Positions 1 to 9,197 of a DNA stretch of 64,000 bases are shown piece after piece (within the stretch, counting starts at the first letter, position 1; the number at the start of each line of letters is the position of its first letter). Under the pieces are notes generated by a model. That model did no database searches, was not told where the DNA came from, and saw only the letters and a program-made list of their open reading frames with translations. The DNA lies in assembly GCF_028291725.1 (NCBI RefSeq), contig NZ_JAQGNT010000059.1, forward strand, positions 82,054 to 146,053. The letters are read 5' to 3'. Both the position numbers and the translations under genes were made by a program. Source of the DNA: Hydrocarboniphaga sp. (GTDB lineage: Bacteria > Pseudomonadota > Gammaproteobacteria > Nevskiales > Nevskiaceae).

Positions 1-895
1 CCACGTTCAGGCGATAGAACAGATCGGCGCGGAACGAGCCGTCCTCGACACGCGCCTCCAGATCGCAGTGCGTCGCCGAAATGACCCGCACATCGACCCG
101 CACCGTGCGCGTTTCGCCGAGTGGGCGCACTTCGCGCTCCTGCAGTACGCGCAGCAGCTTGGCCTGCAGGTTCAGCGGCATGTCGCCGATTTCGTCGAGA
201 AAAATGCTACCTCCTTCCGCGGCGCGGAACAGGCCGGGATGGTCGGTAGTGGCGCCGGTGAAACTGCCGCGCTTGTGGCCGAACAACTCGGATTCGAGCA
301 GCTCCGAGGGTACGGCGGTGCAGTTGATCGCGACGAAAGGCCGCGGGCCGCGCGGACCGCCGCGATGGATCGCGCGCGCCAGGACCTCTTTGCCGCTGCC
401 GCTGGCGCCGGTGATCAGGACCGCCGAGTCGGTGCGCGCGACACGTTCGGCATCGTCGAGCAGTGCATGCATCAGCGGGCTGCGCGTGACCACGTCATGT
501 GCCCAGTTCTTGGTGCCGGCATGCAGCGGTTCGGTATAGCGGCGAATGCAGGCGAGCAGGCCATCGCGATCGATGGGCTTCAACAGAAAGTCGACTGCGC
601 CGGCGTGCGTTGCGCGCACCGCATCGGGCACGTCGCCATACGCCGACAGGATTGCAACCGGCAGGCTCGGATGACGCTGCTGAATCTGCGTCATCAGCTG
701 AATGCCGTCGAGCCCGGGCATGCGCATATCCGTCAGCACCATGTGCGGCCGCGCGATGTCGAGCCGTCGCAGGGCCTCTTCGCCAGAACCGGCCGCAATC
801 ACGCCATAGCCTTCGGATTCCAGGCGCAGAGTCAGGATACGCAGCAGTTTGCTATCGTCGTCAACGACTAATATTTGCGGGCTTTCCACTGTCAT
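1..895 (-). CDS. glrR: Sigma-54-dependent response regulator, GlrR/QseF-like (3' end beyond window)
   Basis: NtrC-family activator that, when phosphorylated, binds enhancer DNA and uses ATP to open sigma-54 promoters. Translating the minus strand from ATG 893-895 gives a receiver domain starting [14 protein letters not shown], with the acidic pocket near residues 12-14 and phospho-acceptor Asp56 in LTDMRMPG. A conserved Lys follows (FLLKPI). The AAA+ domain then has Walker A GASGSGKE, the sigma-54 contact loop as GSFTGA and Walker B FLDEIGD. The reading frame runs off the left edge before the DNA-binding helix-turn-helix is seen. The start overlaps the 3' end of the qseG-like gene by 35 bp, matching the glrK-qseG-glrR order of enterobacteria. 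The divergent alginate operon carries GlrR-type boxes, so regulation of that operon is inferred. Family assignment is firm; the exact orthologue is likely. Confidence 0.9.
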   Translation of the reverse strand, partial: MTVESPQILVVDDDSKLLRILTLRLESEGYGVIAAGSGEEALRRLDIARPHMVLTDMRMPGLDGIQLMTQIQQRHPSLPVAILSAYGDVPDAVRATHAGAVDFLLKPIDRDGLLACIRRYTEPLHAGTKNWAHDVVTRSPLMHALLDDAERVARTDSAVLITGASGSGKEVLARAIHRGGPRGPRPFVAINCTAVPSELLESELFGHKRGSFTGATTDHPGLFRAAEGGSIFLDEIGDMPLNLQAKLLRVLQEREVRPLGETRTVRVDVRVISATHCDLEARVEDGSFRADLFYRLNV

Positions 896-1400
896 TCCTG
901 CCTGGTTGCTTGTCCGCTGCCGTATCCAGGCTGCGTTCGATCGAGACGATCTTGTCGAGGCGGCGCTGCAGATCAGCATTCGACGCCTGGTATTCCAGCA
1001 TCGTGTCGAGCTCGGCGACGCGCAGCTTGGCAAGGTTGCGCAGATCGGGATCTACCTGACTGCGCGAGCTGATCTTCTTCAAGTCCCGCTGAGCTGCGGC
1101 TGGGTCGTATCCGCTGTGCGAGGGCAGGCTTTGGAGCAGCGCGATCCGCAGACGGCCGGCTTCGCTGCCGGTATCACCGCGATGTGCGCGCCACAGCTTT
1201 TCGCGCTGATCGGGCGTTGCATTCATTGCCGCAACCAGGAATTCCAGTTGCGATGATGGTGATGAGCGCGCATCGCCGCGCGGACTTGCGTCAAGCACGC
1301 AGGCCGATAGCAGCATGCCTGCGCTAATCGCAGGGAACAGGCCAGAGCAGATGAAAGCGCGCGCCAGGCTGAGCATCTTCGATAGTGATTGTGCCACCAT
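861..1400 (-). CDS. qseG: QseG-like small lipoprotein between kinase and regulator
   Basis: A 179-residue protein if started at ATG 1398-1400 (a second ATG at 1374-1376 is also possible). It has an N-terminal hydrophobic stretch ending in a lipobox LLSAC, so it is expected to be exported and lipidated. The rest is a charged helical domain. In enterobacteria the gene between glrK and glrR encodes the outer-membrane lipoprotein QseG, which interacts with the kinase sensor domain in the periplasm. Position, size and lipobox match here, while sequence similarity could only be judged by eye. It overlaps the kinase gene by about 77 bp (53 bp with the alternative start) and glrR by 35 bp, so the three genes are translationally linked. 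Confidence 0.7.
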   Translation of the reverse strand: MVAQSLSKMLSLARAFICSGLFPAISAGMLLSACVLDASPRGDARSSPSSQLEFLVAAMNATPDQREKLWRAHRGDTGSEAGRLRIALLQSLPSHSGYDPAAAQRDLKKISSRSQVDPDLRNLAKLRVAELDTMLEYQASNADLQRRLDKIVSIERSLDTAADKQPGRNDSGKPANISR

Positions 1401-2832
1401 GAGCTTCTGCAACTTCCTTGACGATGGAGAGACCGACACCGGTGCCCCGGATGCCTTGTTCTTCGGCTTCGCCGCCGCGGACAAAGGGCTCGAAAATGTT
1501 CTGCTTCTCGGCTTCGGCGATGCCGCGGCCGTAGTCGCGCACGCTGATTCTGCAATGCACCTGATCGCGGGCCGTGCGGATCTCGATCACGCTGCCGCTC
1601 GGTGCATGCTTCAGTGCATTGGTCAGCAGATTGTCCAGTGCGACGCGGATCTGCGAACGCTGGCCATGCAGCGGAATATCGTCGGCGGTGTCGACGTCGA
1701 TGAACAGCTCACGTTTGGCCATCGCCAACGCGTGCATGGCCAGCACCTCGTCGAGCAGCGGCCGCGGCGCAAAGTCGACGCACCGCGCCTGACGCAGTCC
1801 GTCGTGCCACTGCGCATATGCCAGCAGATTGCTGATCAGCGAGTCGAGCTCGGCGGTCGCTTCGGACAGAATGCCGGCGACTTCGCTCTGTCTCGGCGTC
1901 AGTCCGCCGAGCGCGCCTTCGCACAGCATTTCGGTGCCTTCCCGAAGGCTTGCCAGCGGTGTTTTCAGCTCGTGCGAAACCTGGCGCAGAAAGCGGTCCT
2001 TGTCGGCTTCAAGCTGTGCTAGGCGCCGTCGCAGCCATTCGAGCTGTTCGCCGAGCCTATGCATCTCGCGCGGGAAGCCGATCGTGACGGCGGGCACGGC
2101 GCGGCCATGGCCGAGCGCGGCAATCGTGCGGTATATCTTGCGCAGCGGGCGGGTCACCGCCAGCGTGCAGGCGAAGGCGAGCAGCGCGGCGAGGGGGATC
2201 AGCGTGATCGCCGACATCATCATTTCGCGTCGCGCATGCAGCGTGGTACCGCGCAGTTGATCGAGCCGCAGGATGGTGCGCTCGCGCATCAAGACGATGA
2301 TGTCGTGCAGCTCGGTGGCGACCGCATGCAGCTGCTCGCCGGACCGATCCCCATTGGCGGCTTCTTCGGTGCCGACGTCGGCTTCCCAGGTCCTGCGCGT
2401 GTCCAGCAGCTGCCTGCGCACTTGGGTAACCTGCGCAGCGAGCTCGATTCCGAGCGGCTGTGCGGCCAGGCTCTGTGCGGTCGCGAGTGCAGAGTCCCAG
2501 CGCCGCTCCGCCAGTTGATACAGCTGAGGATCGCGCAGCACCAGATACTGGCGCACGCTGCGCTCGACATCGTCCAGTTGGCTGTCGAGGTCACCGGCCA
2601 GTTGTGCAACGGTAACGCCTTCGTCGATCAGCGCCTCGGTGCTGTCGATGATGCGTTCCAGGGACTGCCCGGCGAGCCACAACGCAAACAGCAGTGGCGT
2701 CGCCGCCAGCAGGCAGCCTCCACCGACGAGGCCGGCCATGGTTCGAGGCCGCCGCAGCAGCCAGTTCGCGAAGCGACGCGGGCTTTCGGCTCGCCGCAAC
2801 GCGACATCGATGGGCACGCTGATGGTATTCAC
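1324..2832 (-). CDS. glrK: Sensor histidine kinase, GlrK/QseE-like
   Basis: Membrane sensor kinase of about 502 residues. The first TM segment covers about residues 33-53, followed by a periplasmic helical region of some 130 residues. A second TM (around ITLIPLAALLAFACTLAV) and a HAMP-like linker follow. The dimerisation/phosphoacceptor helix contains SHELKTPLASLREGTE, which is characteristic of GlrK. The ATPase domain shows N box DNLLTNALKHA, G1 DYGRGI and G2 GTGVGLSIV. The open frame extends much further 5' without a credible start. I chose GTG 2830-2832, preceded by a weak GAAAG; GTG 2815-2817 or ATG 2737-2739 are alternatives. Substrate and partner are inferred from the neighbouring glrR. 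Confidence 0.85.
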   Translation of the reverse strand: MNTISVPIDVALRRAESPRRFANWLLRRPRTMAGLVGGGCLLAATPLLFALWLAGQSLERIIDSTEALIDEGVTVAQLAGDLDSQLDDVERSVRQYLVLRDPQLYQLAERRWDSALATAQSLAAQPLGIELAAQVTQVRRQLLDTRRTWEADVGTEEAANGDRSGEQLHAVATELHDIIVLMRERTILRLDQLRGTTLHARREMMMSAITLIPLAALLAFACTLAVTRPLRKIYRTIAALGHGRAVPAVTIGFPREMHRLGEQLEWLRRRLAQLEADKDRFLRQVSHELKTPLASLREGTEMLCEGALGGLTPRQSEVAGILSEATAELDSLISNLLAYAQWHDGLRQARCVDFAPRPLLDEVLAMHALAMAKRELFIDVDTADDIPLHGQRSQIRVALDNLLTNALKHAPSGSVIEIRTARDQVHCRISVRDYGRGIAEAEKQNIFEPFVRGGEAEEQGIRGTGVGLSIVKEVAEAHGGTITIEDAQPGARFHLLWPVPCD

Positions 2833-2947
2833 TCGCTTTCGCGGTCCACGGAAACCCAGCCCTTCCTTAGGCAATGAGCCGATTTCGGACGAAGTGGACT
2901 TAACCAGCGATGAACGCGGAGTTCGTCGGGTGCTCGGCTGCGCGAGC

Positions 2948-2965
2948 TGTCGCTGAATCGCGACA
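2948..2965. promoter_or_regulatory. GlrR-type enhancer box 1 (perfect match)
   Basis: The sequence is TGTC, ten bases (GCTGAATCGC), GACA, an exact match to the TGTC-N10-GACA operator described for GlrR at enterobacterial glmY. It lies about 290 bp upstream of the -12 element of the alginate promoter. Binding is inferred from the match and the adjacent regulator gene. Confidence 0.7.
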
Positions 2966-3046
2966 GGCCGCGCCTTGGCGTTCGCCGCAAGCGGCTGGTC
3001 GGCAGTACCGGGGCAGGAGTAACGGGCTGTGCTTGACGCTGCCCGG

Positions 3047-3064
3047 TGTTGCTCGATGGCGACA
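3047..3064. promoter_or_regulatory. GlrR-type enhancer box 2 (one mismatch)
   Basis: TGTT, ten bases (GCTCGATGGC), GACA. The single mismatch is in the last base of the left half. The inner bases resemble box 1 (GC..GAT.GC), which argues that these are related sites and not chance dyads. Its centre is 99 bp from box 1. Confidence 0.6.
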
Positions 3065-3127
3065 GCGGCAGAAATGGTGCAGCGCATGCCGGTCGCCGGC
3101 GGTTTCGACGATTGGCAGAACGATTCT

Positions 3128-3145
3128 TGTCGCCAGATCGCGACG
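3128..3145. promoter_or_regulatory. GlrR-type enhancer box 3 (one mismatch)
   Basis: TGTC, ten bases (GCCAGATCGC), GACG, with one mismatch in the right half. Its centre is 81 bp from box 2 and about 110 bp upstream of the -12 element, a usual distance for a bacterial enhancer-binding protein. Confidence 0.6.
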
Positions 3146-3231
3146 CTTTTCAGCGTGTGCGGCGCGGCAATATTCGGCTTGACGGCGGGCACCGATCGCA
3201 AGTCACTGATCTCACAGGCAGCACTTCGAGC

Positions 3232-3247
3232 TGGCACGGCCATTGCC
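3232..3247 (+). promoter_or_regulatory. Sigma-54 promoter of the alginate operon
   Basis: TGGCACG-GCCA-TTGCC reproduces the -24/-12 consensus (TGGCACG-N4-TTGC-W) except for the final base. The invariant GG (3233-3234) and GC (3245-3246) have the required spacing. Transcription would begin near 3258, giving a leader of about 73 nt before algA. No competing sigma-70 promoter was obvious in the gap. It needs RpoN plus an activator, and the GlrR-like gene next door is the obvious candidate. Confidence 0.8.
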
Positions 3248-3330
3248 ATATTTCTGCTGCGAGTTGGTGGCAAGGATTGCCGGAAGACCGAGCTCGCATC
3301 GCCACGGGCAACCGCAACGAGAGGTGTGAC

Positions 3331-4821
3331 ATGGACGTTCCCCCTAGACTTTTTCCTTCGATGATTTCGGCGCGAACCATCGTTCCGGTGCTGCTCGCCG
3401 GCGGTAGCGGCAGCCGGCTCTGGCCCTTGTCGCGAGAGCACTACCCTAAACAGTTTCATGCGCTGCTCGGTGCCGAAAGCCTGTTTCAGGACACCGTCGC
3501 GCGTGCATCGCAAATCGAGAACGCGCTCGGGCCGGTCGTGATCGGTGCCGAGAAGCATCGATTCGTCATCGCCGAGCAGCTGCGTCAATCGGATATCCGC
3601 GACGCATCCGTGCTGCTGGAGCCCGATGCGCGCAATACCGCGCCGGCGGTCGCGGTTGCCGCGCATTTCGTGATGGAGAATTTCGGATCCGAGGCTCTGG
3701 TCTTCGTGATGGCGGCCGATCATGCGATCGGCGACATCAAGGCGTTCACCGAGGCGGTGACGGCCGCGGCCGAAGTCGCCGAGCGCGGTTACATCGTCAC
3801 TTTCGGCATCAAGCCGACGCGCCCCGAAACCGGCTTCGGTTATCTGAAGGCCGGCCCCAGGCTCGGCACCAGCAGCGCCCATCTGGTCGAGAGCTTCGTC
3901 GAGAAACCCACGGCGACGCGCGCCCAGGAATTTATCGAGCAGGGCGATCACTACTGGAACGGCGGCATGTTCCTGTTCCGCTCCGGCCAGTTCCTCGCCG
4001 AGCTGCGCAAGCACGAGCCGGCGACGTATGAGAAATCGCGTGAGGCGATCGACAAGGGCCGCCGCGATAAAAATGTGATCAGCCTGGATGCCAAGTCCTT
4101 CAGCGGCTGCCGCGCCGATTCGGTCGACTATGCGGTGATGGAAAAGAGCGACCAGCTGGCGCTGGTGCCGCTGGATGCCGACTGGGACGACGTCGGCTCC
4201 TGGAATTTTCTCGAGCGTCTACCCGAGCAGGACGCCGACGGCAACCGTAGCCGCGGCGATGTGATGTTCGAGTCCTCGCACGGCAACCTGGTGCATTCCG
4301 GTGGGCGGCTGATCGCGATGGTCGGCGTCGATGATCATGTTGTCGTGGAGACCGAAGACGCGGTGCTGGTGGTTCCGCGCAGCCGTGTGCAGGACGTCAA
4401 AAAACTGGTGCAGCAGCTGAAGCGCCGCAAACGCAGCGAGGCCGATGCGCACCGCCGCGTCTATCGGCCCTGGGGCTTCTACGAAACCGTTGCGTTTGGC
4501 GAGCGCTTTCAGGTCAAGCGTATTGCCGTCAAGCCAGGCGAGCAGCTGAGCCTGCAGATGCATTACCACCGCGCCGAGCACTGGGTGGTGGTCAAGGGCT
4601 CGGCGATGGTCACTTGCGGAGACAAGCGCTTCATCGTGTCCGAAAACGAGTCGACCTATATCCCGACCGCCCAGGTTCACCGCCTGGAAAACCCGGGACG
4701 CGTGACGCTGGAGCTGATCGAAGTCCAGTCCGGCTCCTATCTGGGCGAGGACGACATCGTGCGCATGAGCGATGTCTACGGCCGCATCGAAAGCAAGGCC
4801 GACAGCCTCGCAAAAACCTGA
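3331..4821 (+). CDS. algA: Bifunctional mannose-6-phosphate isomerase / mannose-1-phosphate guanylyltransferase
   Basis: Cytoplasmic type II PMI-GMP enzyme (496 aa) making mannose-6-phosphate from fructose-6-phosphate and GDP-mannose from mannose-1-phosphate, the first and third steps of alginate precursor synthesis. The N-terminal nucleotidyltransferase signature LLAGGSGSRLWPLSREH...PKQF is intact, as is FVEKPT. The C-terminal cupin carries the isomerase metal site in QMHYHRAEHWVVV. ATG 3331 follows AGAGG at 6-nt spacing, so it is preferred over the in-frame ATG at 3361. In Pseudomonas algA is the last gene of the operon; here it is first, directly behind the sigma-54 promoter. Confidence 0.95.
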   Translation: MDVPPRLFPSMISARTIVPVLLAGGSGSRLWPLSREHYPKQFHALLGAESLFQDTVARASQIENALGPVVIGAEKHRFVIAEQLRQSDIRDASVLLEPDARNTAPAVAVAAHFVMENFGSEALVFVMAADHAIGDIKAFTEAVTAAAEVAERGYIVTFGIKPTRPETGFGYLKAGPRLGTSSAHLVESFVEKPTATRAQEFIEQGDHYWNGGMFLFRSGQFLAELRKHEPATYEKSREAIDKGRRDKNVISLDAKSFSGCRADSVDYAVMEKSDQLALVPLDADWDDVGSWNFLERLPEQDADGNRSRGDVMFESSHGNLVHSGGRLIAMVGVDDHVVVETEDAVLVVPRSRVQDVKKLVQQLKRRKRSEADAHRRVYRPWGFYETVAFGERFQVKRIAVKPGEQLSLQMHYHRAEHWVVVKGSAMVTCGDKRFIVSENESTYIPTAQVHRLENPGRVTLELIEVQSGSYLGEDDIVRMSDVYGRIESKADSLAKT

Positions 4822-4830
4822 TGCCTGCAC

Positions 4831-4869
4831 CACTGACGCGGCGCGCTCCGGAAGCGCGCCGCGTCAGTG
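4831..4869 (+). promoter_or_regulatory. Perfect 17-bp stem-loop between algA and algD
   Basis: Arms 4831-4847 and 4853-4869 are exactly complementary (CACTGACGCGGCGCGCT and its complement) with a 5-nt loop. No T-tract follows, so it is not a standard intrinsic terminator. It could stabilise the algA end of the message, mark a processing site, or cause partial polarity between algA and algD. Its sequence does not belong to the other palindrome families in the window. Confidence 0.6.
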
Positions 4870-4913
4870 GAGCGACGCCCGTCACCGCGCAAACAGTTTC
4901 ACTCCGCCTCGCC

Positions 4914-4952
4914 TTGTATCGCTCTCTTGTGTCGCTCTTTTGAATCGCTACT
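4914..4952 (+). repeat. Three 13-nt tandem repeats just upstream of algD
   Basis: Units TTGTATCGCTCTC, TTGTGTCGCTCTT and TTGAATCGCTACT lie head to tail and end 22 bp before the algD ATG. A fourth partial unit (TTGAA) leads into the CAGGAAA ribosome-binding region. The same 13-nt period recurs before algE and algJ with unrelated sequence. Confidence 0.75.
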
Positions 4953-4974
4953 TTGAACAGGAAACCGCTCAATC

Positions 4975-6285
4975 ATGGACATCAGCATTTTTGGTATGGG
5001 ATATGTCGGCGCCGTCTGCGCCGCCGCCCTCGCAGACCGTGGCCACGGCATCATCGGCGTCGACGTTTCCAAGGACAAAGTCGATCTGATCAATGCCGGC
5101 CGTTCGCCGATCGTCGAACCCGGCCTGGAGGAGCTGCTCGCCAAGGGCGTCAAGTCCGGCAAGCTGCGCGCGACTTCGGACATCATCGACGCGATCACGG
5201 CGACCAGCCTGTCGATGATCTGCGTCGGCACGCCGAGCAAGAAGAGCGGTGATCTGGATCTGGAGCATATCGAGGCGGTGTGCCGCCAGATCGGCGCCGC
5301 GCTGAGAGGCAAGCAGGAGCGTCATACGATCGTGGTTCGCAGCACCGTGTTGCCGGGCACCGTGCGCAATGTCGTGATGCCGATCATCGAAGAAGCGTCC
5401 GGCAAGCAGTTCGGGCCGCAGCTGGGCCTGGCGGTGAATCCGGAATTCCTGCGCGAGAGCACCGCGATCAGGGACTACGCCGAACCGCCGATGACGGTGA
5501 TCGGCGAGCTTGACGAATCGTCCGGCGATCTTCTCGCATCGATCTATGAAGACTTGCCGGCGGAGATCCTGCGCCGATCCATCGAAGTGGCGGAGATGGT
5601 GAAGTACTCGTGCAATGTATGGCACGCGACCAAGATCTCGTTCGCCAACGAAATCGGCAACATCGCCAAGGCCGCCGGCGTCGATGGACGTGACGTCATG
5701 GAAGTCGTCTGCCAGGACAGCAAGCTCAATCTGAGCGACTACTACATGCGCCCGGGCTTCGCGTTCGGCGGTTCCTGCCTGCCCAAGGACGTGCGGGCGC
5801 TGTCGTATCGTGCGACGCAGATGGACGTCGAGATCCCTCTGCTGAAGTCGCTGATGCTGACCAACCAGGGCCAGATCAAGAAGGCCTTCGACCTGGTCGA
5901 ATCCTTCGGCCTGCGCAAAATCGGCATGCTCGGCCTGAGCTTCAAGGCCAAGACCGACGATCTGCGCGAGAGCCCGCTGGTCGAACTCGCCGAAATGCTG
6001 ATCGGCAAGGGCTACGAGCTGAGCATCTACGACAAGAACGTCGACTACGCGCGCGTGCACGGCGCCAACCGCGACTACATCAACAGCAAAATCCCGCATA
6101 TTTCGTCGCTGCTCAAAACCGAGCTTAGCGATGTGATCGACGAATCCGAAGTTCTGGTGCTTGGCCTGCGCGACCGCAGCTTCGAGAAGTACGTCAACGG
6201 CTCACGTGCGGACCACAAAGTCGTCGACCTGGTCGGCTTCATGCCGGAATTGTCCGACGAGGACATGCAGGGCATCTGCTGGTAG
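4975..6285 (+). CDS. algD: GDP-mannose 6-dehydrogenase
   Basis: Cytoplasmic NAD-dependent enzyme that oxidises GDP-mannose to GDP-mannuronate, the committed step of alginate synthesis. Its 436 residues equal the length of Pseudomonas aeruginosa AlgD. The N-terminal Rossmann fold has GMGYVG. The catalytic cysteine is Cys268 in FGGSCLPKD, and the C-terminal substrate domain contains [12 protein letters not shown] 4975 is preceded by CAGGAAA. It lies 153 bp after algA, in a gap filled by a stem-loop and tandem repeats. It is 16 bp from alg8. Confidence 0.95.
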   Translation: MDISIFGMGYVGAVCAAALADRGHGIIGVDVSKDKVDLINAGRSPIVEPGLEELLAKGVKSGKLRATSDIIDAITATSLSMICVGTPSKKSGDLDLEHIEAVCRQIGAALRGKQERHTIVVRSTVLPGTVRNVVMPIIEEASGKQFGPQLGLAVNPEFLRESTAIRDYAEPPMTVIGELDESSGDLLASIYEDLPAEILRRSIEVAEMVKYSCNVWHATKISFANEIGNIAKAAGVDGRDVMEVVCQDSKLNLSDYYMRPGFAFGGSCLPKDVRALSYRATQMDVEIPLLKSLMLTNQGQIKKAFDLVESFGLRKIGMLGLSFKAKTDDLRESPLVELAEMLIGKGYELSIYDKNVDYARVHGANRDYINSKIPHISSLLKTELSDVIDESEVLVLGLRDRSFEKYVNGSRADHKVVDLVGFMPELSDEDMQGICW

Positions 6286-6301
6286 ATGCGGAGTACTCAG
6301 C

Positions 6302-7849
6302 GTGATTGCGCCAAGCCAGATCGCCGTGCCCGCAAGGCCGGTCGAGGTTCGCCAGCCGCAAGGCCGCTCGAAGTTTCGCGACTTCATCGGCTGGCTGCTG
6401 TACGCCACCGGCCTGCTGTTGATCGCGATCCTGCTGCCGGCGGACGCTTTTGATCCGGCATCGGCGAACTACTTCATGGCGATCGGCGCGCTCGGCATCT
6501 GGCGCTACTCACTGCGAGCGATCCACTTCATCCGCGCGATGCTGTTCCTGAAGTGGGAGTATCCGCGGCTGCGCAAGCTCGCCGATGCGGCGGGTGACAG
6601 CGCGGCGCCTTCGCATGTGTATCTGCTGATCACCAGCTTCCGCATCGACGCGCAGACCACCGCCGACGTTTATCGCGCCAGCATCCAGGAGGCGATCCGC
6701 TGCGGCTGGCCGGCCACCCTGGTCGCGTCGATCGTCGAGATGTCGGATCAGCGCATCATCATGTCGCTGTGGGATGCGATGCAGCCGCCGGATCGGGTGC
6801 GGCTGAAGATCGTGCGCATTCCCGGCACCGGCAAGCGTGACGGCCTGGCGCAGGGCTTTCGTGCGATCTCGCGCGACATGCCCGACGACGATGCCGTGGT
6901 TGCGGTGATCGACGGCGATACGCTGCTGCAGCCAGGCGTGATCAGCCGCACCGCGCCGTTCCTGAAGCTGCTGCCGGGCGTCGGCGCGCTGACCACCAAC
7001 GAGTTCTGTCAGGTCGAAGGCGGCTACCTGATCAGCGAGTGGTACAAGCTGCGGTTCGCGCAGCGCCACCTGAACATGTGCTCGATGGCGCTGACCCGGC
7101 GCGTGCTGACGCTGACCGGAAGAATGTCGCTGTTCCGCGCCAGCATCATCACTGACCCGAGCTTCATCTACGACGTGCAGCACGACGCGCTCGATCACTG
7201 GCGTCTCGGCCGCTTCCAGTTTCTGACCGGCGACGACAAGTCCAGCTGGTACAGCCTGATGCGTCTGGGCTGGGATACCTGGTACGTGCCGGATGCGTCG
7301 ATCAGCACGGTCGAGCATCCACCCGATCCCAGTTTTTTCAAATCCTGCAAGCAGCTGATGTTCCGCTGGTACGGCAACTCGCTGCGCCAGAACGGCCGCG
7401 CGATGGGCCTGGGCCCGGGGCGCCTCGGCTGGTTCACCTACTACGTGCTGCTCGATCAACGCATCCTGATGTGGACCGGCCTGCTCGGGCTGGCGCTGGC
7501 GGTCGCGGCCAGCATCCGCTTCAACATTTTTTTCCTGGTCAGCTTTCTGCTGTGGGTCGGGCTGACGCGCCTGATCATGGCCTGGCTGCTGGTAATTTCC
7601 GGTCATCCGGTCGGTCCGGGATTCCCGCTGCTGCTGTACTACAACCAGATTCTCGGCTCGCTGATGAAGATCAAGGTTTCGTTCCGTCTCGACCAGCAGT
7701 CGTGGACGCGGCAGAAGACCACGCTCGACCGCGGCCTCAACGATTTTCAGACTCGATTCAATCGCTGGTCTTCCAACATTTTCACTTTTGCCGCGTGCAG
7801 CTTGTTTGCAGCTTTCGTGGTGGCGATGGTGACCGCGCCGGCACCGTAG
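6302..7849 (+). CDS. alg8: Alginate polymerase glycosyltransferase Alg8
   Basis: Inner-membrane GT2 family polymannuronate synthase (515 aa) that joins mannuronate from GDP-mannuronate and passes the chain into the periplasm. Two hydrophobic segments open the protein. The cytoplasmic catalytic domain carries Asp204 and Asp206 (VIDGDTLL) and TGDDK with Asp311-Asp312-Lys313, and a [11 protein letters not shown] motif follows. C-terminal TM segments complete it. The GTG start at 6302 is preceded by GCGGAG at a suitable distance; the longer open frame upstream overlaps algD and is not needed. It works with Alg44, the c-di-GMP receptor encoded next. Confidence 0.95.
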   Translation: MIAPSQIAVPARPVEVRQPQGRSKFRDFIGWLLYATGLLLIAILLPADAFDPASANYFMAIGALGIWRYSLRAIHFIRAMLFLKWEYPRLRKLADAAGDSAAPSHVYLLITSFRIDAQTTADVYRASIQEAIRCGWPATLVASIVEMSDQRIIMSLWDAMQPPDRVRLKIVRIPGTGKRDGLAQGFRAISRDMPDDDAVVAVIDGDTLLQPGVISRTAPFLKLLPGVGALTTNEFCQVEGGYLISEWYKLRFAQRHLNMCSMALTRRVLTLTGRMSLFRASIITDPSFIYDVQHDALDHWRLGRFQFLTGDDKSSWYSLMRLGWDTWYVPDASISTVEHPPDPSFFKSCKQLMFRWYGNSLRQNGRAMGLGPGRLGWFTYYVLLDQRILMWTGLLGLALAVAASIRFNIFFLVSFLLWVGLTRLIMAWLLVISGHPVGPGFPLLLYYNQILGSLMKIKVSFRLDQQSWTRQKTTLDRGLNDFQTRFNRWSSNIFTFAACSLFAAFVVAMVTAPAP

Positions 7850-7853
7850 CGCC

Positions 7854-7922
7854 GTAGGGCGGGTCGTGACCCGCCGTTTTTTAGACGATGCAGAAACAGC
7901 GGCGGGTCACGACCCGCCCTAC
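7854..7922. repeat. Extragenic palindrome, GTAGGGCGGGTC family (copy 1)
   Basis: Two 23-bp arms (7854-7876 and 7900-7922), each itself a near-palindrome of GGGCGGGTCGTGACCCGCC type, are inverted around a 23-bp centre. It fills the alg8-alg44 gap. A second copy lies at 57704-57767. Confidence 0.85.
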
Positions 7923-7945
7923 ACGGACAGTCAACAGGAACGCTC

Positions 7946-9187
7946 ATGGACGATGTCAGACCTTCACTGGTGCACGAGGCCGAGGCACAACGCCAGCATC
8001 CGCGGGTGCGCGTCGCCGGCAGTTTTCTGCTCGACGGCGAAGGCGCGCCGCGCAGTTATCGCCTCAACGACCTGTCGGCCGGCGGGCTCAGCTTCGACGC
8101 GCAGAGCGATCGCTTCCAGGTCGGCGCCACGCTGCGCGGACGGCTTGGTTTCCAGCTCGAATCGGTGTCGATGGTGTTGCCGATCACGCTGCAGATCCGC
8201 AATGTATCGCCGGGCGGCAGCCGCGTCGGCGGCAGCTTCATGGCGCTGGGCACGCGCGAAACCTCGGTGCTGCGTCAGCTGATCAACTCGACGCTGGCGG
8301 GCGAGCTGGTATCCACCGGCGAGCTGATCAACGTGCTGTCGCGCGACAATTTCGTCAAGCCGCGCGCGGTCAAGGACGCCGGCGGGCTCAGCGGCCGCGC
8401 ACGCTTTCGCGCGATGATGGCGACCGCGGCGATGGCCCTGGTCGGAATCGCTGCCTGCTTTTATGCGGGGTCCAAACTCTATGCGATGGCCTTCGTCACG
8501 CAGGCGTCCGCGGCCAAGGTCGCCGCGCCGAGTTTCGCGGTGACGATGCCGCGCGACGGTACGTTCTTCAGCCTGATTCCGGCCGACGGCATCGTCAAAA
8601 AAGGCCAGCCGCTGGGTTCGTTCCAGGCGGCGATGCTCGACGTGGTGCAGTCCGATCTCGGCTCTATGCATCTGACGCCGGAACAGCTGTCGGCGCTGAT
8701 GGGCGAGCAGCTCAAGGGCACCTTGTCGAGCCCCTGCGATTGCCGCGTGCAGCAGCAGATCGCGTTCGACGGCCAGTATGTGAACCGCGGCCAGCCGCTG
8801 TTCGAGCTGGTGCCGGTCGACGCCAAGCCTTACGTGCTGGCGCGCTTCCGCTTCGAGAGCATCGATCGTCTGCCGATCGGCCGTGTCGTCGCGTTCACGG
8901 TCACCGGCGATTCGACCGAGCGCTACGGCAAGGTGCGTGATCTGCGCCTGCTGTCGCCGGCCGGCGCCGCCGAAGCCAGCGCCAGCGACATGCGCGGCCT
9001 CAACGGCGCCAGCGCTCTGTCCGACGTGATCGCGACGATCGAGCCGGACCGCCCGCTCGACAACCAGCTGATCGACCGCCCGGTGCAGGCGACACTCGGC
9101 AACGAGTCCGCGATCAGCGCAGCGGTGGCGAGCCTGAGCGAACGCGCGCGCACGCTGGTGTCGCAGAAGCTGGTCGCGCAAAAGTGA
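7946..9187 (+). CDS. alg44: Alginate c-di-GMP receptor / co-polymerase Alg44
   Basis: Membrane protein of 413 residues needed with Alg8 for polymerisation. The N-terminal cytoplasmic PilZ domain keeps both ligand motifs: RxxxR as Arg16-Arg20 and DxSxxG as Asp42-Leu-Ser44..Gly47. Activation by cyclic-di-GMP is therefore expected. One TM segment (about residues 155-180) leads to a periplasmic membrane-fusion-like domain of the HlyD type. It follows alg8 after a palindrome and is followed 10 bp later by algK. Confidence 0.95.
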   Translation: MDDVRPSLVHEAEAQRQHPRVRVAGSFLLDGEGAPRSYRLNDLSAGGLSFDAQSDRFQVGATLRGRLGFQLESVSMVLPITLQIRNVSPGGSRVGGSFMALGTRETSVLRQLINSTLAGELVSTGELINVLSRDNFVKPRAVKDAGGLSGRARFRAMMATAAMALVGIAACFYAGSKLYAMAFVTQASAAKVAAPSFAVTMPRDGTFFSLIPADGIVKKGQPLGSFQAAMLDVVQSDLGSMHLTPEQLSALMGEQLKGTLSSPCDCRVQQQIAFDGQYVNRGQPLFELVPVDAKPYVLARFRFESIDRLPIGRVVAFTVTGDSTERYGKVRDLRLLSPAGAAEASASDMRGLNGASALSDVIATIEPDRPLDNQLIDRPVQATLGNESAISAAVASLSERARTLVSQKLVAQK

Positions 9188-9197
9188 GCCGGCGCGC

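Larger units (their letters stand above)
2833..3330. promoter_or_regulatory. Divergent control region between glrK operon and alginate operon
   Basis: About 500 bp with no convincing gene; the open frames here are unsupported. It holds three dyad boxes of the form TGTC-N10-GACA, a sigma-54 promoter facing algA, and the algA leader with AGAGG at 3320-3324. A weak IHF-like match (CAAGTCACTGATC, two mismatches, about 3199-3211) lies between the last box and the promoter. IHF bending is usual at such promoters, but this match is not strong. Confidence 0.7.

Noticed and set aside
2910..3330. Plus-strand open frames running from the control region into algA
   Set aside because: They lack start signals and family-like sequence, and they overlap the sigma-54 promoter; the algA N terminus begins at 3331 or 3361.
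2833..4014. N-terminal extension of the histidine kinase frame to 896 residues
   Set aside because: The extra part is the antisense of algA and the control region and has no kinase-like sequence; the GlrK family starts just before the first TM helix.
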